Below are positions 23,861-34,826 of a DNA stretch of 64,000 bases, piece by piece; the first letter of the stretch is position 1, and every line of letters starts with the position of its first letter. The translations under genes were made by a program, and so were the position numbers. The stretch comes from Euryodendron excelsum (taxonomy: Eukaryota; Streptophyta; Magnoliopsida; Ericales; Pentaphylacaceae), in assembly GCA_033060915.1 (NCBI GenBank), contig CM065381.1, positions 33,452,336 through 33,516,335 of the forward strand, written 5' to 3'. The notes beneath the pieces are model-generated. The model did no database searches. It had not been told where the DNA came from and was given only the letters and a program-made list of their open reading frames with translations.

Positions 23861-24620
23861 GCTCTAGGAAAAGTCGACTATGACATCATGGAACAACTTA
23901 AAAAAGCCCCAGCCCATATTTTGATGTTGGGTTTGTTGCTCACTTCTGGAGTACACCAGGATGCTTTGATAAAAATCCTTAAGGATGCTCATGTGCCTGA
24001 GAGTTTCACGCCAGATAACCTACATAACATGGTGAGCCTCATCATGGCCCCAAAAATCATTACCTTCTCCGATAACGAGATTCCTGCAAACAGGACAGGC
24101 CATGCCCAGCTTCTGCATATCGCTATAAAGATAAGAGGAAAAATGGTAGCCAAAGTATTGATAGATAATGGGTCGGCTCTGAATGTGTGCCCGTATTCTA
24201 CCTTAGAAAGGCTTGGAATGGACCAAACTTACTTGAAAAACAGTGGTATGATCATTCGTGCCTTTAATGGTTCTCAGAGAGAAGCTATAGGGTAAGTTGA
24301 AATGCCTGTTGAGATAGGACCAGTAACCTTCACAATTAAGTTCCAGGTCTTGCACATTCCGGCTATCTACAATTTGCTATTAGGACGGCCCTAGATTCAT
24401 TCAATGGGTGCAGTTCCTTCTAGCCTTCATCGAAAAGTCAAGTTCATCGTGGGCTCCAAGCTAATCTCTATTTTCGCTGAAAAGAGTTTCCTGTATACAA
24501 AGCTGATATCATTGTATCTGACATTGAATTGCCCTCTTGCTTTTAGTCATTTGAGTATATCACTATTGTGCAAAAAGAAGATCAAGTGGTGCCGAAATAT
24601 TCCCAGAACTCTTAGATGAT
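23816..24620 (+). pseudogene. E2 aspartic protease region
   Basis: Encodes the retroviral-type aspartic protease and its upstream linker. Landmarks are QLKKAPAHILMLGLLL, the active-site block VLIDNGSALNVC with the catalytic Asp at 24164-24166, then IRAFNGSQREAIG and LLGRP, and GAVPSSLHRKVKF. Stops occur at 24293 and near 24392, where a conserved Trp appears replaced by TAG. A frameshift near 24485 moves the rest into another frame, so it cannot make a full protease. Confidence 0.85.
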
Positions 24621-25023
24621 AGTACGGTACTTTAAAGCAAATGGTTTTCATCCGGGCAAAGGCTTAGGGAGATGTTTACAATGAAGGCCTGAGGTCGTAG
24701 AAATACCGTCGGCCGAACCCACCTTTGGGTTAGGGTATGAACCCACGAGAAAAGAGAAAATAGAAGCAGCGCGGAAGAAGAGGGCTAATAAGAAAGCTAT
24801 CATGGAACTCTCGGACCAATTCAAGCAGTTGGACATGGGAAAAGGAATGTCTACATTAAATAAGAAGAAGAGTAAAGTATAGGAAGAAGCACCCGTCATG
24901 ACGGCTGACATTGGAATAACTCAAGAGGGATCCATTCGAGCGATGCTGCCAGGCAAAAATTTGCATAATTGGGCCACCGAGGATATCATCCGTGCTCGCA
25001 AGTTTCGGTACAAAGCTCACTAG
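24621..25023 (+). pseudogene. G-patch region of E2 between protease and RT
   Basis: The frame reads NGFHPGKGLGRCLQ, a G-patch motif found at this position in Tat-type elements. It is followed by a Lys/Glu-rich segment (KEKIEAARKKRANKKA) and ends near RARKFRYKAH at a stop. At least two stops interrupt it. G-patch domains bind RNA or RNA helicases; the role here is unknown. Confidence 0.65.
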
Positions 25024-25161
25024 AGCGAGATCCCGGAGCAGCCGATTTGCCATAAACAAACTTTGTCTTTTTAAATTACTTGTCTTAGCCTTTAATCAAG
25101 TTATTAATGGAAAAATACTCCTTTCTTGTTTAATTCATTGCACACTATTTTTCATACTAGG
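25009..25161 (+). other. Possible Ogre-type intron between protease and RT
   Basis: A stop-rich, T-rich gap separates the G-patch frame from the RT frame. It ends in TTTTTCATACTAG at 25161, a plausible acceptor, and the pol frame opens straight after. GTACAA at 25009 is a candidate donor. Ogre elements are known to carry an intron at this place. The donor choice is weak. Confidence 0.4.
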
Positions 25162-28100
25162 GACCCTTGCATCCGATGTCTTACTCAGCTAATCCAGAGA
25201 ATGCCAATCCTGACAAATGATGACTTAAACATCGAGTTTGATTACCAACAATTGGGAATTGCAAAAGACGTAAATTATTCAGAGGAGGTGCCAGAGGAAA
25301 TTCGGGAACAAATAGAAAGACATGAGAATCGTAATACCCCAAACACTGAGGAAATGGAAACCGTTAATTTGGGGAATGAAGGGGATCCAAAAGAGCTTAG
25401 AATTGGTACAGGCCTAGATTAATGGCAATGCAGAGAATTACTGGAGCTATTAAGTGCATATTTGGATGTTTTCGCGTGGTCCTATCAAGACATGCCCGGG
25501 CTGGATGAATCCATTGTTGAACATAGATTACCCCTAAACCCGCAGATGAAACCCTTTAAGCAGAAATTAAGAAGATTGAAGCCCGAATGGAGCCTGAAGA
25601 TCAGGGAAAAAGTGATTAAACAGCTCCAGGCAGGATTCTTGCAAGTAGTAGAGTATCCCCAATGGCTGGCTAATATTGTCCCGGTACCCAAGAAAGATGG
25701 CAAGGTGCGACTGTGTATTGACTTTCGGGACCTCAATAGGGCCAGTCCAAAGGACGATTTTTCTCTACCACACATAGACTTGCTTGTTAACAACACAGCC
25801 GGTCACGAAATGTTTTCCTTTATGGACGATTTTTCGGGATATAATCAGATCAAGCTGGCTGAAGAGGATAGGGAGAAGACTGATTTCATTACCACTTGGG
25901 GAGTATACTGTTATAAAGTTATGCCGTTCGAACTTCGCAATGCAGGGGCAACCTACCAAAAAGCCATGGTAACCTTATTCCATGACATGATGCATCAGGA
26001 AGTAGAAATTTATGTGGATGACATGATCGTCAAGTCCAAACAGCGGGAAGACCACTTGTTCAACCTGCGAAAGGTGTTTGACCGTTTCCGTAAGTATTAG
26101 CTTAAGCTAAATCCCGCTAAGTGCACTTTTGGAGTATCTTCAGGGAATTTGCTGGGGTTTATAGTCAATGAAAAGGGGATAGAGGTTGATCCTGCCAAAG
26201 TTAAGTCCATCGTGGAAATGCCAGCACTAAAGGGGGAAAAGGAGGTCAGATCTTTTCTGGGAAAGTTAAACTTTATTAGTAGATTCATAGCCCAAATGAC
26301 CCATCTGTGCAAACCTATTTTCAAGCTCCTTAAGAAGGATGTGACGAAAGAGTTGGATGACAACTTTCAAATAGTTTTTGAGAAAATCAAAGGATACCTG
26401 CGGAATCCTCCTGTCCTGGTGGCACCAACCCCGAGGCGTCTTTTGTTAATGTACATGTCAGTGTTAGATACTTCCATAGGGTGTGTTTTGGGTCAACATG
26501 ATGAAGCGGGAAGAAAAGAGCAGACCATTTACTACCTCATTAAGAAATTCCTACAATACGAGACAAAGTATTCGGATCTCGAGAAAACCTGCTGTGCATT
26601 AGCCTGGGCAGCTCACAGGCTTCGGCATAACATGCTCTATCATACCACTTTCCTCATCTCTTAAATGGATCCCCTCAAGTATATATTTGAGAAACCAACC
26701 CTGTCTGGCAGAATTGCTCAATGGCACATGATCCTGTCAGAATTTGACGTAATGTTCACTACCCGTAAAGCAGTCAAGGGGCAGGTGATAGCTGATTATC
26801 TGGCTGAGAACCCTAGTGATGATTATCAATCCATGGAACCCCAATTTCCCAATGAAAATATACTATGCGTTGACGACACATCTGAAGAGCAAGTGGGAGT
26901 TGGGTGGAAGATGTATTTCGACGGGGCTGCTAACAAAAAAGGAGCTGGCATTGGGGTAGTAGTAATGTCAAGAACAAGCAGTCACTATCCTATTGTGGTT
27001 AAGCTATAACTTGAACCATGCACCAATAATATTGCCGAATATGAGGCTTGCATCCTGGGACAAAGGTTGGCATTAGAAATGAAAATTGACCAACTGGTTG
27101 TTTTCGGCGATTTATATTTGGTTATTCAGCAATCCAAGGATGTATACCAAACTCGAGATGCCAAACTCTCCCCATATAATCAATAGGTCAAAGATTTGTG
27201 TCAATTATTCAGAAGCGTGGATTTTCATCATTTGCCCCGAGCAGAGAACAGTTTCGCCGATGCCTTGGCTACGTTAGCTGTGGCAATCAAGGTCGACAGG
27301 GGCATCGAGATACCCCCTCTACAGATTTTTACCAGGGATATCCCTTCTTATTGCCTACACACAACCGTTGAGCCCGCCGAGCAACCATGGTTCTATGACA
27401 TCCAGAAGTATATCCAAGTCAGGACATTCCCCGATGGAGCATCACAACGAGATAGGAAGACCATTTGTTATTTGGCGGGACATTATTTCATGGCCGGAAA
27501 TGAGCTTTTTAGGAAATCATGGTTCGGACCTCTAAGATGTGTCAATGCCACCGAAGCCAAGGTTATCATGGAGGAAGTGCATTAAGGAGTTTGCAGTCCC
27601 CACGTGAATGGCCACACGCTTGCAAAGAAGATTCTCCGGACAGGGTATTACTGGTCAACTATGAAGTCAGATTGTATTAGATACATTCTTCGGTGTCACA
27701 AGTGCCAGATATATGGGGATAAGATTAAAGCACCACCTACTGAGCTCCATTCCATGTCAGCCCCATGGCCTTTTTCTATGTGGGGGATAGATATGATTGG
27801 CCCTATTACTCCTAAAGCCTCCAACGGCCACCGCTTCATCCTTGTAGCCATCGATTATTTCACTAAATGGGTGGAAGTCGTCTCCTATGTTCACGTTACC
27901 AAGAAAGTCGTGGAAAGGTTTATAAAAAATCATATAATTTGCCGATATGGGATTCCTGAGTCACTCATTACTAACAACGCTTCTAATCTGAATAATGAGT
28001 TAATATCAAAGCTATGCCAAACATTTCACATTACGCACCGAAATTCGGTCACCTACTGGCCTTAGATGAACGGAGCAGTGGAAGCAGCCAACAAAAACAT

Positions 28101-28632
28101 TAAGAGAATACTCCGAAAGATGATTGACAACTACAAAGATTGGCATGAAAAACTTCCTTATGCATTGATGGCTTACCGAACTACTATGAGGGTCTCCACT
28201 GGAAGCACCCCCTTCAAGTTGGTCTACGGCACCGAGGCAGTCATTCTCGTCGAGATTGAGATTCCTTCCCTAAGAATCTTAACAGAAACTAAACTGGATG
28301 AAGCAGAATGGATCAAAGACCGGTATGCCCAACTCTGCCTGTTAGATGAGAAGCGGCTGGCCGCGGTTTATCACGCTCAATACTACAGAAGACGAATAGC
28401 AAGGGCGTTTGATAAGAAGGTACGGACTCAATCGTTCCAACTAGGAGATTTGGTGCTCAAAAAGGTGTTCCCCTATCAGGAGGCGGCGCAGGGAAAATTT
28501 GCTCCAAACTACGAAGGGCCATTCGTGATAAAAAGGGTCCTGTCTGGAGGAGCTCTCATTTTGGAGGAAATGGATGGTTAAGAATTCCCAAGTCCATTGA
28601 ATTCAGATGCTGTCAAACACTACTACATATGA
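25162..28632 (+). pseudogene. pol: E2 pol: RT, RNase H, second RNase H, integrase; eight stops, no frameshift
   Basis: One frame covers the whole enzyme block. RT has VRLCIDFRDLNRASPKD, FSGYNQI and the catalytic YVDD box at 26011-26022. The first RNase H has a DTSIGCVLGQ block. After a tether comes a second, archaeal-type RNase H with YFDGAANKKGAGIG, NIAEYEAC and VFGDLYLVI, the hallmark of Tat elements. Integrase has CHKC, GIDMIGP (Asp at 27790), a glutamate at 28081, and NYEGPFVI near its C-terminus. The second catalytic Asp is replaced by Asn at 27973-27975 in ITNN. Stops are at 25420, 26098, 26662, 27007, 27184, 27583, 28063 and 28579. The likely original stop is TGA at 28630. Confidence 0.93.
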
Positions 28633-29753
28633 TTCCAAAAGCTAGACCTTTGGTTCCTGTGCAAAAGTAATAAAATCTACTCTCCTCATTCTCCACTAAA
28701 CAATAGGGTAGTGTTTTAGTGGTAGAGCTCTATAGACTAAACAATTTAATTCTGAGATGATGAGAGGCCCTCATTTCATTTCCTATACATTTAAAATATA
28801 CGTATAACCTTTGTCAAACCTTTAGAGCTAGCTACTTTCCTTCAGGAACATTCCTTAACAAAGTGATCATACAAGGTCAAATTAGAAGCACTTGAAATAT
28901 GCATCCAACAAAAAAAAAAAGGATAAGAATATGGAGAAAAAGTGCTATTAGACCAAAATCATTGACAGTGATCAGTAGTAGAATTGTAAGTTTGAGCCTT
29001 TTCCTTTTTTGTCAAAAGTAAAAAAAAACCCATGCCACAAACCCTAAAAAGTCCTCTCAGATTAGAGTTGAATTGATTAGTCCAAATGAGCTTACTGAAA
29101 TATGCTATCAGCTGGAGGAGGGCATAAGTGGTAGCTTCTCAACAGAAACCAAAGACCAAGCTAAGGAAAGAGAGAGAAAGAAGAAAAAAATTAAGCACAT
29201 TCCCGAGGATGCGGTGAAAACTCGAAAGGGCGCTGTAGGTAAAAAAGTAAGGATGTGGCAAGATACAAAACTGTTGACCCTGGTGAAAACCTGCAAAGGT
29301 GCCTTGGTGCAAAAATGACAGAGCTGGGACTAGTGAAAACCCTTATGGGCATTAGTAGTAAAAATACCAAAAAAAAAAAAAAAAATAGGCGGGGGTTAGA
29401 GATTTGGATCTAAGAAATAACCCAAGCTACAACATCCCCCAGAAATTATATATATGAAAGCAACAGTGTGAAAGTTAGAAGGCGTCTCAAAAGGCATTCT
29501 TTGGCTTAGCCCAGTTAAGGTTAAAGGAAGCAGGGGTTCCTTTCGCGGGACAATCGGTCAGTCAGAGTATCAAACAAAAGGGAGTTATTTTTTATTGAGC
29601 TGCGATTTTCATTTAACTTTCCTCAAGTTTGTTGCTATACTAACCATGCAGGAAAGTCATATCAAAAGTACGGGAGGCCATGAATTCATAAGATGAAAAG
29701 AGGTATAATACTAAACAAAGTATGTTTTTCTACAAATGCAGGAATCAATAAAT
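28633..29753 (+). other. E2 spacer between pol and antisense ORF
   Basis: Non-coding sequence typical of the variable 3' region of Tat elements. It has purine-rich patches and a diverged repeat: GTGAAAAC begins near 29213, 29282 and 29332, each followed by a Lys-codon-like AAAGG or equivalent stretch. A short open frame at 29073-29318 is an effect of these repeats. Confidence 0.6.
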
Positions 29754-31427
29754 CTAAGAGCGAGGGGCAAAAATATATTGCTCCCCATCATCATCAGAGG
29801 AGGAATCCGCTAGGCAAGGATCAACTAGCTCGCCAAGAGGAACACTCGAAGAAGTACCAGCAGTAGAAGATCCAAGCCGGGCTCGCTCGTAGTCTGCACA
29901 CCTAGCTAGAAGTGTATCCCTCTCTCGGGTAAGGGACTCCACAACCTCTCGCAAAGACTGACTATCCATCACACCATCCTCCGGGGAAGTGGAACAGTCT
30001 AGAGCGCCTTGCGGTCGCCTACGTCCCTTCGAGATACTCAACGGTGGGCGATCATGTGTCGATCTGGCCGCGGTTAGCTGTATCTCCAAAGAAGCTACCT
30101 CAGCGTCCCTCACTCTCAGCCGGTCATGCAATATCTGTATCAACTAGCAGTTTTGTCACCTGCGACGACGCCCCTGAACAATCATAGCTGTCAAGAAGTC
30201 AGTATACCCTACGGGAGGTAGAGGGGTCTCAATGAGAAGATCTCCAAGTCTGCTAGGACCCAGCACATAGTGTCGAAGCCAATAGTGATAAATCTCAGTC
30301 TCAAGGGGCATGACAGAGAATGGACCGTCGTCATCTGTGTGAAGAAGCAAAGATCTCTATGTGTCCATAACCCTCTCCACCAGTGCTCTCGAGATCGATG
30401 CCTCAAAAACAAGAGTGAGCTCAGCTGCAGATGCCGAATAGGGGATATCCTGACTCTTACCAAGCTGTCGCAAAACCCGAATCCCAAAGAAGGGGGCAAT
30501 GCCCTGCAAGCCTGCTAGGGGCACGAAGGCCCTCCCGGAAGGTCAAACTCTCAAGCAATACCTACCAACCAGTCCTGAATACCAGCTGAGCATGCCTGAC
30601 CTCATGCTCTGGAGGTAGTTAGCCCAAGCCACAATGGTCCGCGGAAGCCCCCCCTCATCTGCCATGACTCTCTGAGATCTCGCTAGAGAATGTATATGGT
30701 CAAGCTCGGGATACCATGTATGTTGGAATAAAGGAGTAAAAAACAAGTGCCCAATCGCCCAGAACTAGAAGAGAGCAACGCATCCCCGAAAATGAGCATC
30801 AGCAGTCTACTGGAATCTCGTAAGACTCACAAAGGTCTCTCCTACAATCATGGGAGCATAGGAATGCCTCGTATGAATTAGGGCTAGCAGTGCACATAGT
30901 CGACAGTCTACTAAATCATCTCCTCGGGAGAACACCAAGTAGTTCAGTTAAAGCAAGACTAGAGCAACCATACGAGAAACAACCCAATCTTGGGAAGTGT
31001 GCCAATCACCGGAATGGACTTGCATGCCCGTGGGAAACTCAAAGCGAGAAAAGAGGAACTCTGCTGGGACGTAAGGAAACTGGGGCAAAGAAGAAGATGA
31101 AAGAATTGCGCGTCTGAGTCTGAGTTGGGACGAGACCATTGTAATACAACCATCTGGAAAGAGGGGTCCCACAATGTCGGCAGAAACATCTCGAAAATCA
31201 AGAAGAAACCCATACTCGTGAGGGGTGGGGATAAGCTTGCACTCCCCAAAGCGAAAAAGAGATAAGTCCAGCTGCCAGAAGGGAATCACTGCCTCCATGA
31301 GCCCGGGAATAAGCCGCATTGATAGAAGTGAAGCCACCCGGCCAAAGGACCGGCGAAAGATATCCTGCTCATCGGGAGGGTAACTGTCGTGCCAAGCTCT
31401 CAGTCGACTCAAAACTGCATCTGTCAT
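29754..31427 (-). pseudogene. E2 antisense DUF7745-like ORF, in-frame stops only
   Basis: From an ATG at 31427 one minus-strand frame encodes about 557 codons. Blocks: DAVLSRLRAWHDSYPP at the N-terminus, PFWQLDLSLFRFGECKL then TPHEYGFLL, a VGETFVSLTRF block, GRAFVPLAGLQGIAPFFGI, and a C-terminal coiled-coil-like region with VASLEIQL and ESLTRERDTLLARC, ending acidic (SSSDDDGEQ). The order fits the plant DUF7745 family, which commonly sits in Tat-type elements as an antisense ORF. About seven stops (for example 30948, 30543, 30156) break it without frameshifts. The ATG follows a 3' splice site directly. Function is unknown. Confidence 0.82.
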
Positions 31428-31428
31428 C

Positions 31429-32302
31429 CTAAAAAGGTAAGCCAAGGTAAGAGGTGTTAATACACCATACATGCAGTTCAAAAAATAATAAAATAAAATA
31501 AACAACTAACACAAAACAAAATAATTAAAAAAAAAAAGATTTCAAATGATAAGTCAAAATAAATTTCCTATCCCTTTCGATTTTCCAACTTCAAAATCTT
31601 TTCTCAAGGGTTTTCTGTCTTTTTCCTTCAAAAATATTTTATTTCTAAACCTTTTCTAACTCTTTCCCTAATTTCTAAAAATTTTGACAGAGCTTTGTTT
31701 AAAAATGGTCCTTACGACACCCATGACATCAGCACAAAACACAAACCGTGAACTTCATAACGCTACAATCACATAATATCAACACCCGTGCACCCTTTTT
31801 GAATTTTCAAAATACGCGCTTTATTTTTCCAATAAATCAATGGTTTTCAGAGTTTTCCTAAAATTTCGCAAAAATCATTTCAAATGTTTTCTAAAATATT
31901 CCTACATTTTTCAAAATTTCAAACTCTAAAAATTTTATCAATTTCTTGAGTTTTCCCATTTTTCTAATTTTCTAAGTATTTTTCAAAAAATAAAAAATTC
32001 ACCGAGTTTTCAAAAAATCACGAAACTTCACACGGTTGATAAACACATTTTTCTAAGGCACATGGTATAAAAATCTAGCTAGAAAACCCAACGCCCAAAC
32101 TTGTAGGAACAAACTCCCAATTCTTGCATAAAATCCCCTTCACATAATCGCATAAAATCATTCAAATTCAATCAAACAACCATCAAAATGCAAAAACAAC
32201 ATCACCATAGTATTCAAAACATATCAAAACATTAATTTCAACTAGTCACACAAGTCCAACGAAATTCTACACAACAAAATCAACAAAAATTTGAAAACTC
32301 AC
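31429..32302 (-). other. Putative 874-bp intron in the 5' region of the E2 antisense ORF
   Basis: On the minus strand it starts GTGAGTTTTC (at 32302) and ends ACCTTTTTAG (at 31429), one base before the ATG. The E3 copy has the same donor and acceptor context and a length of 875 bp. The content is AT-rich and non-coding. Confidence 0.65.
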
Positions 32303-32741
32303 TTTTTGGAGTTCTCCGGCGAAATCTTCTCTTCCGGCGACTTTTCCGACGACGTGGTCTCCTTCCGAAAATCACCCGTGGTCTCCATGGTGCTCCTTCA
32401 ATGTCCAAGTCAGTTTCCTCGCAATGTCTCTCGGATTTGCAAGAAACTTTCCAAAATGCCGCAAATGTTCGAACTAAAATTTTTCTAGTTTTAATTCCAA
32501 GCCTGGCGCCACTAGCAGAGGCGCCAAGGCTTTTCTACCAAAGGTGCCACTCCTAGTGGCGCCATTTCCCAACTCTGGGCAGTTTTGCCCTTTCTCCCGC
32601 CAAGACTCGTTTTCAAAGGCCTTTTGGGCACAATATCCATACTAAAACCCCCGTTTTCCAAAATTTTCAAAATCCTTCCCTCTGATCGCCTCGCGGTCAA
32701 CATGGGGCTCTTACGTTATCGTTTTCTGTTTTTGACAAGCA
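32303..32741 (-). other. Upstream exon or promoter region of the E2 antisense ORF
   Basis: Lies between the intron donor and the PPT. It holds a GGCGCC palindrome pair at 32504-32564 and a purine/pyrimidine-skewed stretch near the PPT. No clear TATA box for the antisense strand is seen. Confidence 0.4.
32504..32564. repeat. GGCGCC palindrome pair (E2 internal)
   Basis: GGCGCCACTAGCAGAGGCGCC spread over 32506-32526 and GGTGCCACTCC then TAGTGGCGCC downstream form short inverted repeats. The same module lies upstream of the TATA box in the LTRs. Confidence 0.75.
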
Positions 32742-32763
32742 AAGACAGAAAAAGAGGGGCAGC
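32742..32763 (+). other. Polypurine tract of E2
   Basis: AAGACAGAAAAAGAGGGG followed by CAGC directly precedes the 3' LTR start TGTAAGCACC. Plus-strand priming site. Confidence 0.8.
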
Positions 32764-34374
32764 TGTAAGCACCCCATTTTTGACCACTCGGCAGTCTACG
32801 GTCCGTCCAGACTTGTGTTCAGGTCATTATGGGCATATTTCAATCCAAATTAACTTTCTAAGTCTACTCTCGTCAATTCATCACTTTACGGGCCCCACTA
32901 GGCCCAAATAGAGGCAAAATGACCAAAATGCCCTTAGGGGCATCATTCGGTCCAATTCCAAATCAAGCACGTCTTTCCGAATACGGTAAGTCCCCTTTTC
33001 CATTTTCAAATCAGGCACATGTTTCTGAAGACGGTAAGTCCCCTTTCTAATTCCAAATCAGGCAAGCCTTTCCAAAGGCGGTAAGTCCCCTTTCCAAAGA
33101 CAGTAAGTCCCCTTTCCAATTCCAAATCAGGTGCGTTTTTCCGAAGGCGGTAAGTCCCCTTTCCAATTCCAATTCCAATCCCTCTCTTGAGACAGTTGAT
33201 TCCTTGAGATGGTCCGGCACGTTTTCTGAAGAAAGCCTCTTCGGAACGGTAAGTCCCTTTAAACCTGTCGACCGGGACGAGACCCTAAGTCCCCTAGATA
33301 GTAGAACGGTCCACCTTTGGTGCCTACTAGCCCGCCAATGCAGAAATGTTTGTTTAGGCACGCCTTCCGAGAAAGTTGATTCTCAGGCGCTAAGTTCCTT
33401 TAGCAGCTTCCCAAGATTAGGCAGGTCTTAGGAATGATCGCGAACCATCAAAGTAGCGGAAATACTCGCAAACATCACAACTATCAGAGTAACGGAAATA
33501 CTCGCAAACAGGTCGATATAGGGAATTGCCAATAAACCCCTGTATCACATGACTGCCGTCAGAGTGGCAGAAACACTCAAAACCTAGGTCAACACCAGTG
33601 CTTGCTAGCCCACTTCGGTGAAAAATGACCAAATTGCCTTTAGGGCCATTTTCGGCACGTTTCTCGAGATCACATTTGAGTCCTCAAAACGGTAAGTCCA
33701 ACCTTCTAGGATTGTCTTAAAAGCAATCCGGCATGATTAGGTGCCTTCTAGTCAGTTTCGGGCCAATTTTGAGACTTTTTGGTCAAGATAACCATTTTGC
33801 CCCTAGGCATTCGAATGCCCTGAGAACCACACCAGCCCTGGTTATCAAACCGGTAACCTCCCAAGAATGCTTCCTATAGTATTCTTAACCTTTCTTTATC
33901 TTTCTGGATCATTCCGAGTCATTCGGGCAAACCCGGTGCAAAATGACGATTTTGACCCGGGTGGGCTGGTCGCCTTTTCCAACCACACCGGCTCTGGGTA
34001 TCAAACCGGCAGCCTTTGGGAACATTCTAAGTAATGTTTCTAAATCTTGAGTCTTTTTCTGGGACATTTGGGGTCCATTGCGGCAACTTTCTGGCCCGGT
34101 TGACCATTTTGCCCTTAATGGCCTGGTCAACCCTTCTAACAAATCCTGTCATCATTTTTCAAATCCTTTGTCCTTGAGACATTATTCCAAGGGTTCCTGT
34201 CCCTTTCCAGCTCTTCGGGTCATTCCCGGCCCCTTTGAATCATTCCCAGACTTTCCAGAGTCACTCCTAGTGAAGTCAGGCTATAAATTGCATGGTAGTC
34301 ACTAGTACAGGCGCCCAAATCTTTTTAAGATACGTTGCTTACCGACCTTAAAAATTTCCTAACTAGCTGGTGCC

Positions 34375-34450
34375 ACTAGCAGTGGCACCAAGCCAAGAAA
34401 TGGCTTGGCGCCAAGAGGAATTTTGCCCTAGCGCCACTGCAACAGGCGTT
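34375..34450. repeat. GGCGCC palindrome cluster upstream of the E2 3' LTR TATA box
   Basis: Contains GGTGCCACTAGCAGTGGCACC and further GGCGCC half-sites ending about 17 bases before the TATA box. It is partly deleted in the 5' LTR. Confidence 0.75.
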
Positions 34451-34466
34451 AGGTCCATCCCATCTC

Positions 34467-34474
34467 TATAAATA
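34467..34474 (+). promoter_or_regulatory. E2 3' LTR TATA box
   Basis: TATAAATA in the same context as in the 5' LTR. Confidence 0.7.
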
Positions 34475-34821
34475 CAGAGCCTCTTCTAGCGTGAAAGAAG
34501 TCTGCAAACTCAGTTTGAAAACCCTAATTTTTGATACACAGAGCTCGTAGTCTCCCTAAAATCCTAACTTCTCTAGGTTTTCCAAATGCTAGCCACCATA
34601 CACCTAACCCTAGCCTCCTATATACTCCTACACTCCTATATATTTATACACTAGCCTCCAACCCTCCATTGAAGGCTTGGATTGCTGCAACAACAAGCTT
34701 TGAAGATCAAAGACAAGCCCTCAAAAACTGAAGTGAAGCAAATACCGAAGAAAAGCAAGGCGCGCAAAGCCAAGCGAAATAAACAAGACATACGGTAGGT
34801 TTTCTCTTTAAGTTTCTGCAC

Positions 34822-34826
34822 TTTCC
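34822..34826. repeat. Left target site duplication of E3
   Basis: TTTCC, repeated exactly at 52628-52632. Joining the two flanks restores an uninterrupted E2 LTR, which matches the 5' LTR around 18828. Confidence 0.92.

Larger units (their letters stand above)
32764..34826 (+). mobile_element. E2 3' LTR, first part
   Basis: Begins TGTAAGCACCCC and matches the 5' LTR with scattered differences. It includes a shorter 52-bp array (about 32963-33170), the GGCGCC block at 34375-34450 and a TATA box at 34467-34474. E3 interrupts it at 34826; it resumes at 52628. Confidence 0.9.

Noticed and set aside
29073..29318. Small ORF after E2 pol as an accessory gene
   Set aside because: It overlaps diverged tandem repeats and lacks any recognised motif.
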